The notes beneath the pieces were generated by a model. That model made no database searches, was not told where the DNA came from, and saw only the letters and a program-made list of their open reading frames with translations. The position numbers were made by a program, and so were the translations under genes. This document shows positions 6,902-14,461 of a DNA stretch of 14,569 nucleotides, in pieces. This DNA is from Thermaceae bacterium (GTDB taxonomy: Bacteria > Deinococcota > Deinococci > Deinococcales > Marinithermaceae), in assembly GCA_015490435.1 (NCBI GenBank), contig WFXV01000038.1, forward strand, positions 1 to 14,569, read 5' to 3'. The stretch's first letter is position 1. The number at the start of each line of letters is the position of its first letter.

Positions 6902-6918
6902 CCCCCTGAAAAAGGGGG
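6902..6918 (-). promoter_or_regulatory. possible Shine-Dalgarno-sequestering hairpin before livF
   Basis: On the minus strand CCCCC (6914-6918), which also forms most of the 3' arm of the adjacent terminator, can pair with GGGGG (6902-6906), the core of the livF ribosome site, across the 7-nt loop TTTTTCA. The two structures exclude each other. Whether this is regulatory or a by-product of G/C runs is not known. Confidence 0.3.
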
Positions 6919-6941
6919 CGCGGGGGCACTCCCCGCGCCCC
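6909..6941 (-). terminator. rho-independent terminator between the binding-protein gene and livF
   Basis: On the minus strand GGGGCGCGGGG (6931-6941) and CCCCGCGCCCC (6915-6925) form a perfect 11-bp GC stem with a 5-nt loop, followed after one C by TTTTT (6909-6913). It begins 7 bases after the stop codon of the binding-protein gene. In importer operons such a hairpin commonly limits downstream transcription and stabilises the abundant binding-protein mRNA. Confidence 0.85.
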
Positions 6942-6948
6942 GAAAGGA

Positions 6949-8121
6949 CTACTTCCCGTAGTGCACCTTGCGGAAGAGCTTCGACTGGAAGGGCTCGGTG
7001 ATGGGCACGAACTTGCCGCCCTTGGCCTCGAGCACCCGCATGTGGTCCACGCCCACGTGGTCCTCCTTGCTGTAGGTCACCGGACCCACCGCGAGCCCGG
7101 GGTCGAAGGAGAGCTTCAGCATCTCGGCGTAGACCGCCTCCCGCCCGGCGTCGCCGGTCACCGGCTTGCCGGCGGTGTGGGCGCGCTTGATCGCCTCGAT
7201 GGCGATCGCCGCTGCCAGCATCCCCGAGGGGTAGTGCACGCTCTCGATGGTGTCCGCCGGGCGCTTGTAGCGCTCGCCGAGCTTCTTGACGAAGGCGGCC
7301 CCGGGCGCGTCTTCGTAGGGCATGTAGTAGGAGGTCACCCAGATCACGCCCTCGGCGGCGTCGCCGGCAAGGCGGAGGAGGTCGGGACCGCCGGCGTAGT
7401 GGGCGGCCGCGTGCTTGATGTTGAGCCCGAGCCTCTTCGCGTCCTTGATCATCGTCGCCACCGGGCCGGCGACGTTCTGGTAGACGATGTACTCCACGCC
7501 CTTATTGGCAAAGCGCTTCAAGGTGGCGGTGTAGTCGAGGCCCTTGGCCATCTCCTGGACCTCGACGATCTCGATCCCGAGCTCCTTGGCCGCCTCCTTG
7601 GCGTCGGGCACCGGGGCCCGGCCGAAGGGCGAGGGGTGCACCGCAAGCGCCACCTTGGCGCCGGGCTTCTCCTTGGCAATGTACTCGAGCAGCGCGATCA
7701 CCTGCTCGGAGTAGGAGACGATCGGCAGGAAGAGATAGTCGTTGTTTGGCGGATCGATGTTGCCGATGTGGTAGGAGGCGGGGATGTAGGTCATGCCCAC
7801 CTCCTGGATCAGGGGCTTGAGCTGGAGGGTGCCGCCGGTGGAGTAGCCGAGGAAGGCGGGGTCGCCCCGCTCCAGGGCCTCCTCGAAGTTCCGCTGCGTG
7901 TTGGCGTTGTTGTACTGGTCGTCGCGGGTCTCGCAGACGATGGTGAGTCCGCCGGTGAGCCCCTCCTCGTTCGCGTACTTGCAATAGTCCTCGACGCCCT
8001 GCGCGTAATACTTGCCCGCGTCCGAGGTCGGCCCGGTGATCGCCCCGGACCACATCAGGTGCACCTTCTGGGCGAAACCGAAGCTCAAGACCAGGAAGAC
8101 CAGGATTCCGAGTTTCCGCAT
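6949..8121 (-). CDS. periplasmic substrate-binding protein of a branched-chain amino acid-type ABC importer
   Basis: 390 residues, LivJ/LivK-like type I periplasmic binding protein (Peripla_BP_6) that captures the ligand and delivers it to LivHM. Residues 1-17 are a signal peptide: MRK, a hydrophobic core, then FGFA before Gln18. There is no lipobox cysteine, so a soluble periplasmic form after signal peptidase I cleavage is expected. The mature protein begins in family style (SGAITGPTSDAGKYYAQGVEDY). Cys47 and Cys63 probably form the N-terminal disulfide typical of LivJ relatives. The ATG at 8121 follows a strong GGAGGT at good spacing. Hairpins lie on both sides of the gene. The ligand cannot be read from sequence. 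The CoA ligase in the operon suggests an organic or fatty acid as an alternative to a branched-chain amino acid, so I give no livJ/livK symbol. Confidence 0.92.
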   Translation of the reverse strand: MRKLGILVFLVLSFGFAQKVHLMWSGAITGPTSDAGKYYAQGVEDYCKYANEEGLTGGLTIVCETRDDQYNNANTQRNFEEALERGDPAFLGYSTGGTLQLKPLIQEVGMTYIPASYHIGNIDPPNNDYLFLPIVSYSEQVIALLEYIAKEKPGAKVALAVHPSPFGRAPVPDAKEAAKELGIEIVEVQEMAKGLDYTATLKRFANKGVEYIVYQNVAGPVATMIKDAKRLGLNIKHAAAHYAGGPDLLRLAGDAAEGVIWVTSYYMPYEDAPGAAFVKKLGERYKRPADTIESVHYPSGMLAAAIAIEAIKRAHTAGKPVTGDAGREAVYAEMLKLSFDPGLAVGPVTYSKEDHVGVDHMRVLEAKGGKFVPITEPFQSKLFRKVHYGK

Positions 8122-8139
8122 TCTCCACCTCCCTTTCGC

Positions 8140-8159
8140 AAAAAGGCCGCGCGGCCTTT
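8140..8159 (-). terminator. palindromic hairpin with T-tract between livM and the binding-protein gene
   Basis: The perfect 18-base palindrome AAAGGCCGCGCGGCCTTT (8142-8159) is followed on the minus strand by two more T, giving a 7-bp stem, a GCGC loop and TTTTT. It starts 4 bases after the livM stop. There is no room for a promoter before the binding-protein ribosome site, so full termination here would silence that gene. It more likely acts as a leaky attenuator or an mRNA processing/stability element. Confidence 0.65.
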
Positions 8160-8163
8160 CTGC

Positions 8164-9228
8164 CTAGTACTTAAACGGCCAGTTCCGGAAGAAGTTCCGG
8201 ACGAGCCGCCACCAGTTGGCGAGCCCCCGAGGCTCGAAGATCAAAAAGAGCACGATCACGAGACCGAAGGTCAGGGGCCGCATGGCGGAGGCGATGTCCA
8301 CCCCCGCGTAGGAGAGGCCGAGGCTTTTCAGCCAGTTGGCGAGGTCCTCCATATTGAGGTCGAGGAGCACCAGGAAGGCCGGGCCCAAGAAACTCCCCAC
8401 CAAGGAGCCGAGCCCGCCCACGATCGCCATCGCCAGAAACTTGATCGAGACCGGGAGCATGTAGTCCTCGATCACCACCGCCCGGGAGAGGTAGGCATAA
8501 AGCGCCCCCGCCACCCCGGCGTAAAACCCGCCCAGCGCAAAGGCGAAGATCTTGGTGAGGCCGGGGTGCATCCCCATCGCGTCGGCGGCGCGGTCGTTGT
8601 CGCGCACGGCCACCAGCGCCCGGCCGAAGCGGGTCCTCAGCAGGTTCCGGAAGGCGAAGGCGAGCACCACCACCACGAGGAGGATCACGAAGTACCAGAA
8701 GTAGTAGTGGTTCTTGTAGCCCACCCGGTAGCCCAAGAACTCCACCCGGGGCATCGAGATCGCCCCGCCCTGCTTCAAGATCGTCGAGTGCCCCACGGTC
8801 CACTCGAAGATGATCTGGAAGGCCAGGGTGGCGATCGCGAGGTAGAGGTGCTTGATCCTGAGCGAGGGAATCCCCACGATCCCCCCGGCCACCGCCGCCG
8901 CGAGACCCCCGATCGGCACCGTGAGCCAGAAGGGCAGCGAGGGGGCGAGCAACGCGGCGGTGTAGGCCCCCACCCCGACGAAGGCCGCCTGGCCGATGTT
9001 GATCAGCCCGGCGTAGCCGGTGGTGATGTTGAGCCCGAGCACCGCGAGGGCATAGACGAGGATCAGGTCGAGGACGAACATCTGGGGCCGGGAGAGGAAG
9101 AAGGGAAGTACGAGGAGCACCGCGAGGAACGCCCAGAGCGAGAGCACCTCGAGGTATGTGGCGAAGATCGCGGTGTCCTGGCGGTAGTCGGTCTTGTAGT
9201 TGCCGGTCTGCGCCCAGGGGTTTCGCAT
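8164..9228 (-). CDS. livM: branched-chain amino acid-type ABC transporter permease LivM
   Basis: Inner-membrane permease, 354 residues, partner of LivH in the translocation channel. Multiple long hydrophobic segments run from about residue 28 to 340. Family signatures are NITTGYAGLINIGQAAFVGVGAYT (about 67-90) and the cytoplasmic coupling loop GRALVAVRDNDRAADAMGM (about 202-220) that contacts the ATPases. Both ends are polar, with a tail rich in Trp, Arg and Phe (FEPRGLANWWRLVRNFFRNW). The ATG at 9228 is preceded by GGAGGGCG, partly formed by the end of livH, whose stop lies 9 bases upstream. Confidence 0.95.
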   Translation of the reverse strand: MRNPWAQTGNYKTDYRQDTAIFATYLEVLSLWAFLAVLLVLPFFLSRPQMFVLDLILVYALAVLGLNITTGYAGLINIGQAAFVGVGAYTAALLAPSLPFWLTVPIGGLAAAVAGGIVGIPSLRIKHLYLAIATLAFQIIFEWTVGHSTILKQGGAISMPRVEFLGYRVGYKNHYYFWYFVILLVVVVLAFAFRNLLRTRFGRALVAVRDNDRAADAMGMHPGLTKIFAFALGGFYAGVAGALYAYLSRAVVIEDYMLPVSIKFLAMAIVGGLGSLVGSFLGPAFLVLLDLNMEDLANWLKSLGLSYAGVDIASAMRPLTFGLVIVLFLIFEPRGLANWWRLVRNFFRNWPFKY

Positions 9229-9237
9229 TACGCCCTC

Positions 9238-10131
9238 CTAGACCCGCTCGATCTCCTCAGTGCCGAAAAGACCGTGGGGCTTGAACCAAAGCACGAGAAG
9301 CAGGATCACGAAGGGAAAGACCTCGGCGGTGCCCCCGCCGGGGACCAGGGGGTCCAAGTAGCCGGTGGCGAGGTTTTCAAGCACCCCGATGATGATCCCG
9401 CCCACCACCGCCCCGGGGATCGAATCGAGCCCCCCGAGGATCACCGCCGGGAAGACCTTGAGCCCGATCGCCACCAGGCTCTCGAGGTTGATCCCGGAGA
9501 CGGTGCCGACGATGAAGCCGGCGGCGGCGGCGGTGATCCCGGCGGCGGCCCAGGCCAGGGCGAAGACGTGCTCGACGCTCACGCCCAGGCTCATCGCCGC
9601 CATCTGGTCGTCGGCCACCGCCCGCATCGCCGCCCCCAGGGTGGAGCGCTGGAAGAACCAGCCGAACCCGGCGAGGAAGAGGGCGGTGAGCAGCACCGCG
9701 AGGAGCTGGGGGTAGCTCACCGAGACCCCGAGGAAGCTCACCCCGCCCTCGGGGAGAAAGCGGGGCAGCGAGAAGTTGCCGCCGCCGAAGGGGGTGAGGT
9801 GGATCAGGCCGTCGAGCAGCGAGGCAAGCCCGATCGTCACCATGATCACGCTGATGATCGGCTGGCCGACGAGCGGCTTCAAGAAAAGCTTTTCCACTAA
9901 GAAGGCGATGAGCGCGGTGAAGAAAAGCGCGATCCCGAACGAGAGCCAGACGTTCAGCTTGAGGTAGACCACCAGCGCGTACACGGTGAAGGCGCCGACG
10001 GCGATGAACTGGCCGTGGGCGAAGTTGATCACCCGGCTCGCCTTGTAGATGAGCACGAACCCGAGCGCGGCGAGGGCGTAGATCGAGCCCACCACCAGCC
10101 CGGAGACGAGAAGCTGCAGAAAGTAGCTCAT
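9238..10131 (-). CDS. livH: branched-chain amino acid-type ABC transporter permease LivH
   Basis: Inner-membrane permease, 297 residues, with the usual hydrophobic pattern. The N-terminus (GLVVGSIYALAALGFVLIYKASRVINFAHG, residues 11-40, including NFAHG 36-40) is diagnostic for LivH. The ATPase-coupling loop GAAMRAVADDQMAAMSLGV lies at 166-184. The C-terminus WFKPHGLFG is also typical. The ATG overlaps the stop of the acyl-CoA synthetase gene as ATGA, and GGGGAGG within that gene provides the ribosome site, so translation is probably coupled. Confidence 0.96.
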   Translation of the reverse strand: MSYFLQLLVSGLVVGSIYALAALGFVLIYKASRVINFAHGQFIAVGAFTVYALVVYLKLNVWLSFGIALFFTALIAFLVEKLFLKPLVGQPIISVIMVTIGLASLLDGLIHLTPFGGGNFSLPRFLPEGGVSFLGVSVSYPQLLAVLLTALFLAGFGWFFQRSTLGAAMRAVADDQMAAMSLGVSVEHVFALAWAAAGITAAAAGFIVGTVSGINLESLVAIGLKVFPAVILGGLDSIPGAVVGGIIIGVLENLATGYLDPLVPGGGTAEVFPFVILLLVLWFKPHGLFGTEEIERV

Positions 10132-12080
10132 CGCGCCTCCCCCACCGGCTCAGGCAGATCGGTGAGATCGTGGATCTTGACCTCGGTCTCGACCTCCTGC
10201 ACCGAGCCGTCCTGGTACTTGAAGACCGCTCTTACCCGGGTCTCGGTCTTGCCCTGGTACATCGCCTCTACCAACTCGGCGTACTTTTCGTGAACGAACT
10301 TGCGGCGCACCTTGCCGGTGCGGGTGAGCTCGTCGTCGTCGGCGTCGAGGAGCTTGTAGAGGAGCACGAAGCGGCGGATCCGGAGGGGCTCTTTGAGCTC
10401 CTCGTTGACCCGGGCCACCTCCCCCTTGATGAGCTCGGCCACCTCGGGCTTTTGCGAGAGATCCATGTAGGTGGTGTAGGCGAGGCCCCGGTCCTCGGCC
10501 CACTTGCCCACGGTCTGGGGATCCACGTTGATGAAGGCGGTGAGGTAGGGGCGCTGGTTGCCGAAGACCACCGCCTCCTTGATGTAGGGGGAGAACTTCA
10601 GCTTATTCTCGATGAACTGCGGGCTGAACATCTCGCCGGAGGCGGTGTGCATCACGTCGGAGAGCCGGTCGATCACCACCAGGTGGCCGTCCTCGGTGAG
10701 GTAGCCGGCGTCACCCGAGTGGAGCCAGCCCCCTTCGAGGAGCTCGGCGGTGGCGTCGGGCCGCTTGTAGTAGCCGAGGCAAACCGCGTCGGAGCGGGAG
10801 AGGATCTCCCCTTCCTCGCTGATCTTGACCTCGGTGCCGGGGATCGGCTTGCCCACGGTATCGTAGCGGACGTCGCCATCGCGGTGGACGTAGGCGATGC
10901 CGGTGATCTCGGTCTGGCCGTAGATCTGCTTCAAGTTGACGCCGATCGCGTGGAAGAAGCGAAAGACGTCGGGCCCAAGCGCCGCCCCACCGGTGTAGGC
11001 CCGACGAAGCCGCAGGAAACCGAGCCGGTCTTTCAGCGGCCGAAAGAGCACGAAGTGGGCAAAGGCATAGGCGAGCCGCAAGGAAAGCGGCATGGGCTCG
11101 CCGCGCATCCGGTAGTCGGCGGCGCGGTAGCCAACCTTCAAAAGGCGCTCGTAGACCCAGCGGTTGAAGCGGTAGGACTCGCTGATGTCCACCCAGATCT
11201 TGCTCTGGATCCCCTCCCAGATCCGAGGCGGGCTGAACATCACGTGGGGGCCGATCTCCTTGAGGTCGCTCATGGCGGTCTCGACTTCTTCCGGGAAGTT
11301 GACCGCGAAACCGCCGGTGAGCCCCATGCCCACGGTCATCATCTGCTCGCCGATCCAGGCAAGCGGCAAGAAGGAGAGGTAGTCGTCGGTGGGCTCCAAG
11401 GGGTCCACCTCCTGGAGCGCGACCCCCATGTGGATCAGGTTCTTGTGGGAGAGCATCGCCGCCTTGGGCTTGCCGGTGGTCCCCGAGGTCAGGGAGAAGT
11501 GGGCGACGTCGTCGGGCTTGCCCGCCTCGAGGCGCTCCTCGAAGGCCCGGGGGTGCTTCTTGCGGTGTTCGCGGCCGAGATCGAGCACCTCCTCGAAGGA
11601 GAGGAACCAGTCGTCGGCGCGGTAGGCCCGCATCCCCCGGGGGTCCTCGTAGATCACCTTGCGCACTTTTGGGATCTGGTCGCGGATCTCGAGGAGCTTG
11701 TCCACCTGCTCCTGGTCCTCGGCGAGGACGAAGACCGCGTCGGTGTAGTCGAGGACGTAGGCGATCTCGGGCGGCACCGAGCTGGGGTAGACCCCCACCG
11801 AGATCCCGCCCACACCCTGGGCGGCGAGCTCGGCGTAGACCCACTCGGGGATGTTGTCGGCGAGGATGGCGAACTTCTCGCCGGGCTCGAAGCCGAGGGC
11901 CAAGAGCCCGTGGCCGAAGTCGCGGACGGTGTCGTAGTAGTTCTCGTAGGTGTATTCGTTCCAGATGCCGAAGTCCTTCTGCCGGAGCGCTACCCGGTCC
12001 CCCTCCCGCTGGGCGCGCAGCCTCAGGAGCTGGGGCAGGGTGTAGCGCTTCATTTCGTAGGAAGGGCGCATCGGCTTCAC
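10128..12080 (-). CDS. AMP-forming long-chain acyl-CoA synthetase within the liv operon
   Basis: 650 residues, adenylate-forming ligase of the long-chain fatty-acid-CoA ligase type. It activates a carboxylic acid to an acyl-AMP and transfers it to coenzyme A. Motifs: P-loop LTSGTTGKPK (197-206), YGQTE (387-391), SGDAGY with Asp457, IDRLSD with Arg472, and the catalytic lysine Lys590 in LTRTGKVRRK. All core residues are present, so it should be active. The start is GTG at 12080, supported by GGAGGT five bases upstream; the next in-frame ATG (12071) would be too far from it. The GTG overlaps the livG stop as GTGA, and the 3' end overlaps livH as ATGA, so it is fully embedded in the importer operon. 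No membrane segment is evident. It probably traps an imported acid as its CoA thioester. The exact substrate is unknown. Confidence 0.93.
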   Translation of the reverse strand: MKPMRPSYEMKRYTLPQLLRLRAQREGDRVALRQKDFGIWNEYTYENYYDTVRDFGHGLLALGFEPGEKFAILADNIPEWVYAELAAQGVGGISVGVYPSSVPPEIAYVLDYTDAVFVLAEDQEQVDKLLEIRDQIPKVRKVIYEDPRGMRAYRADDWFLSFEEVLDLGREHRKKHPRAFEERLEAGKPDDVAHFSLTSGTTGKPKAAMLSHKNLIHMGVALQEVDPLEPTDDYLSFLPLAWIGEQMMTVGMGLTGGFAVNFPEEVETAMSDLKEIGPHVMFSPPRIWEGIQSKIWVDISESYRFNRWVYERLLKVGYRAADYRMRGEPMPLSLRLAYAFAHFVLFRPLKDRLGFLRLRRAYTGGAALGPDVFRFFHAIGVNLKQIYGQTEITGIAYVHRDGDVRYDTVGKPIPGTEVKISEEGEILSRSDAVCLGYYKRPDATAELLEGGWLHSGDAGYLTEDGHLVVIDRLSDVMHTASGEMFSPQFIENKLKFSPYIKEAVVFGNQRPYLTAFINVDPQTVGKWAEDRGLAYTTYMDLSQKPEVAELIKGEVARVNEELKEPLRIRRFVLLYKLLDADDDELTRTGKVRRKFVHEKYAELVEAMYQGKTETRVRAVFKYQDGSVQEVETEVKIHDLTDLPEPVGEAR

Positions 12081-12841
12081 GCCGCACCTCCCACGTAGGC
12101 CTCGAGCACCCGCGGGTTCTTCGCCACCTCCTCGGGCGGCCCCTCGGCGATGACCTCGCCGAAGTCGAGGACGTAGACCCGGTCGGAGATGTCCATCACC
12201 ACTCCGAGGTCGTGCTCGATCAGGACGATCGTCGTTCCCCGCTCGGCGCGGATGTCGAGGATGAAGCGGACCATGTCCTCCTTTTCCTCGAGGGTCATCC
12301 CGGCCATGGGCTCGTCGAGGAGAAGGAGCTTCGGCCCGAGCGCGAGCGCCCGGGCCACCTCGACGCGTTTGCGCACCCCGTAGGGGAGGTTGCCCACGAG
12401 CTCTTTTCGATAGGGCTCGAGCTCCATGAAGTCGATGACCTCCTCGACCTCCTCCCGCGCCCGGATCTCGGCGTTCTGGGCCCTGCCGTAGTAGAGGGCG
12501 GCGGAGAAAAGCCCGTATTTCAGGTGGGTGTAGCGGGCGAGGAGCAGGTTTTCGAGCACCGAGAGGCCGGAGAAGAGCTCGATGTTCTGAAACGCGCGGG
12601 CGATGCCGTAGCGGGTGGCGGTGTGGGGGCTTGCGCGGGTGAGGTCGTGGCCCTCGAAGACGATCCGGCCCCGGGTGGGGTGGTAAAAGCCCGAGATGCA
12701 GTTCAAAAGGCTCGTCTTCCCCGCCCCGTTCGGACCGATGATCGAGACCAGCTCGCCCTTTTCGACCTCCAGGCTGACCGCGCTAAGCGCCGCGAGGCCC
12801 CCGAAGACCAAGGTGACGTTTTCGACCGAGAGCTGCGCCAA
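12077..12841 (-). CDS. livG: branched-chain amino acid-type ABC transporter ATPase LivG
   Basis: 254 residues, second ATPase of the importer. Walker A GPNGAGKTS (36-44), an LPYGVRKR signature (152-159) replacing LSGGQ, Walker B LLLLDEPMAGM with Asp176/Glu177, and H-loop His210 in IEHD are visible. The YG-type signature is common in LivG proteins that accompany CoA ligases, so it is not a sign of decay. The start is TTG at 12841, which gives the expected N-terminus right before the first strand. A G-run (GAGGGGGG) precedes it. It is the first gene of the operon, about 28 bases from the predicted transcription start. Confidence 0.93.
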   Translation of the reverse strand: MAQLSVENVTLVFGGLAALSAVSLEVEKGELVSIIGPNGAGKTSLLNCISGFYHPTRGRIVFEGHDLTRASPHTATRYGIARAFQNIELFSGLSVLENLLLARYTHLKYGLFSAALYYGRAQNAEIRAREEVEEVIDFMELEPYRKELVGNLPYGVRKRVEVARALALGPKLLLLDEPMAGMTLEEKEDMVRFILDIRAERGTTIVLIEHDLGVVMDISDRVYVLDFGEVIAEGPPEEVAKNPRVLEAYVGGAA

Positions 12842-12875
12842 GATCCCCCCCTCGCTTCCCTTCGCGTTTGGGGGG

Positions 12876-12905
12876 AGTATAACGGGGGCAAAAGCCCCGC
12901 GTCAA
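12876..12905 (-). promoter_or_regulatory. promoter of the liv/acyl-CoA synthetase operon with dyad in the spacer
   Basis: On the minus strand TTGACG (12900-12905) and TATACT (12876-12881) are 18 bases apart, a near-consensus SigA-type promoter. The predicted start is near 12869, 28 bases before the livG TTG. The spacer holds the inverted repeat GGGGC-TTTT-GCCCC (12885-12898), placed where a bound repressor or a MerR-like protein could control opening. It sits in the 98-base gap between trpC and livG, so the importer can be regulated separately from trpC. Confidence 0.75.
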
Positions 12906-12939
12906 CGGTACTTTCTGCTACCAGCGAAAAAACGTTATA

Positions 12940-13722
12940 TCAGCGGAGACCGCTCAGGAGTTCGGAAAGCGCGCCCCCCGGGTCGCCGGAGCCGGTGAGG
13001 TGGGTGCCGATGAGCACCGCGTCCACGAAGGGCGCGACCGCGGCGAGCTCCTCGGGGTGGCGGTAGCCGGACTCGGCCACCAGATAGCCGGAAAAGCCGA
13101 GCGCGCGGGCCCGCCGGGCAAGCCTGGGGGCCACCCCGAGGTCCACCTTCAGGGTGGCGAGGTTGCGGTTATTGATCCCCACGATGCGGGCGCCGCTAGC
13201 GAGGGCGAGCTCGAGCTCGGCCTCGGTGTGCACCTCGACCAAGGCGGCGAGCCCAAGCTTTTCCGCCTCCTCCAGGTAGAACCCGGTGAGCTCCCCGAGC
13301 ACCGCCACGATGAGCAAGACCGCCGAGGCCCCGGCGGCCCGGGCCTCGGCGAGCTGGTCGGGGTGGACCACGAAGTCCTTGTAGAGAAGGGGGAGCCCCG
13401 CCGCCCGGGCGGCGATGAGGTCGTCGAGGCTGCCCCCGAAGTAGTCGGGCTCGGTGAGCACGCTCACCGCCCTCGCCCCGGCCTCGGCGTAGGCGCGGGC
13501 GGTAGCGGCGGGGTCGAGTTCGGCGAGGAAGCCCGCCGAGGGGCTTTTTCGCTTGATCTCCGCGATCACCGAAAGGCCCGGCGCGGCCAGCGCGGCCTCG
13601 AACGAGGGGACCTCGGGGTAGGCGTAGGGGAAGCGGTGGGCGCCCCCGGCAGCGAACCGCCGCGCCCGGTCGCGGGCGATCCGGCCGAGGACGCCGGGAA
13701 TGCGGGCGAGATCGGGCAGCAC
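12940..13722 (-). CDS. trpC: indole-3-glycerol-phosphate synthase TrpC
   Basis: Converts carboxyphenylamino-deoxyribulose phosphate to indole-3-glycerol phosphate in tryptophan synthesis (cytoplasm). 260 residues, normal (beta/alpha)8-barrel length. By alignment in mind with S. solfataricus IGPS, the catalytic residues are Glu55 and Lys57 (IAEIKRKSPS), Lys115 (YKDFVV), Glu163 (VEVHTEAE), Asn184 (GINNRNL) and Glu217 (VAESG). The phosphate-binding end (LIGTHLTGS) is present. The start is GTG at 13722, preceded by TGGGGG, 7 bases after the upstream gene's stop. No other trp gene is in the window, so it is not in a classical trp operon here. Confidence 0.96.
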   Translation of the reverse strand: MLPDLARIPGVLGRIARDRARRFAAGGAHRFPYAYPEVPSFEAALAAPGLSVIAEIKRKSPSAGFLAELDPAATARAYAEAGARAVSVLTEPDYFGGSLDDLIAARAAGLPLLYKDFVVHPDQLAEARAAGASAVLLIVAVLGELTGFYLEEAEKLGLAALVEVHTEAELELALASGARIVGINNRNLATLKVDLGVAPRLARRARALGFSGYLVAESGYRHPEELAAVAPFVDAVLIGTHLTGSGDPGGALSELLSGLR

Positions 13723-13729
13723 GCCCCCA

Positions 13730-14461
13730 CTATAGTTCGTAGAAGGCCTGGGGCGGGAGCTCGAGCCCCAGCGCCTCCTCGACGAAGAGGGCGAGCCGCT
13801 CAGCGCGGAAGAGCTCGGGCTCGATCACCCGCTCCACCGCCTGGAAGACCGCCTTGGGCACCGGGGCGAGGGCGAGCACGGTGTGGTAGGGCAAGAGCAC
13901 CTCGAGGGGCAACGTCCCCCCGGCGAAGAGCAAGAGGTCGGCCTGGGCCGCGAGCGCCCGCACCGCCTCGGGGCGTAGCGCGAGCTCCCCACGGATCGCC
14001 TCGGGCAGGGCCCCAAGCAGCGCCTCGCCCTCGCCGGGCAGGCGGGCGGCGACATCCACCCGGGCGACCCCCCGGAGCCCGGCGGCGAGCTCGGGCCGCG
14101 GCTCCCCCAGCCAGAGCACCCGCACCCCAGGGTAGACCTGGCGCTCGAAGAGCCGGGCGAGCGCCCGGGGGGCGAGGAAGAGCCCCCGGGGTCCGGCGTA
14201 GCCGCAGGCCACCGCGTCGGCCCGGCGGGCGAGCCGGGCCTCGGGCTCGAGCTCGGCGAGCAGCCCGGCGGCCCGGGCCGCGAGCTCCTCCCCCTCGATC
14301 CAGGCCCCGGCGAACCCGAGCGGGCAAAGCCCAAAGAGCGCGGCCTCGAGCGCGGTCCCCGGCTGGCTCGCCACCACCGTGCCGCCGTGGCTGGTGAGCG
14401 CGCCGAGGAGCGGGGGGAGCGCCGGCGCCTCCCCCTGGTGGAGGTAGGCGACCGGCTTCAC
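13730..14461 (-). CDS. unassigned protein, weakly shikimate-dehydrogenase-like
   Basis: 243 residues, Ala/Leu/Glu/Arg-rich, soluble, with no signal peptide. The start is GTG at 14461, overlapping the stop of the upstream asparaginase-like gene as GTGA. The overall pattern recalls AroE: an N-terminal alpha/beta part, a central strand-turn (VRVLWLGEPRPELAAGL) where the NAD(P)-binding glycine loop would be, then ADLLLFAGGTLPLEVLLPYHTVLALAPVP and a helical end AERLALFVEEALGLELPPQAFYEL. The AroE catalytic Lys (NVTxPxK) and the NTD motif are not seen, so a dehydrogenase function is doubtful. This resemblance is an inference from reading, not a match. The close link to trpC hints at a role in aromatic metabolism or merely shared transcription. 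Confidence 0.75.
   Translation of the reverse strand: MKPVAYLHQGEAPALPPLLGALTSHGGTVVASQPGTALEAALFGLCPLGFAGAWIEGEELAARAAGLLAELEPEARLARRADAVACGYAGPRGLFLAPRALARLFERQVYPGVRVLWLGEPRPELAAGLRGVARVDVAARLPGEGEALLGALPEAIRGELALRPEAVRALAAQADLLLFAGGTLPLEVLLPYHTVLALAPVPKAVFQAVERVIEPELFRAERLALFVEEALGLELPPQAFYEL

Noticed and set aside
6961..9900. A very long open frame on the plus strand opposite the liv genes (and similar ones at 10170-12098 and opposite the left genes).
   Set aside because: They are antisense to well-supported genes, rich in His/Gly/Glu/Val from reversed GC-rich codons, and show no family motifs. They reflect the high third-position GC.
12377..12400. LPYGVRKR signature in LivG as a sign of an inactive ATPase.
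   Set aside because: YG-type signatures are usual in LivG proteins, and Walker A, Walker B and the H-loop are intact.
12930..12954. AGCGG-AGA-CCGCT hairpin at the trpC stop followed by a T6 run on the minus strand, as a terminator.
   Set aside because: The stem is only 5 bp and the T-run begins about 9 bases after it, which does not fit an intrinsic terminator. At most weak.
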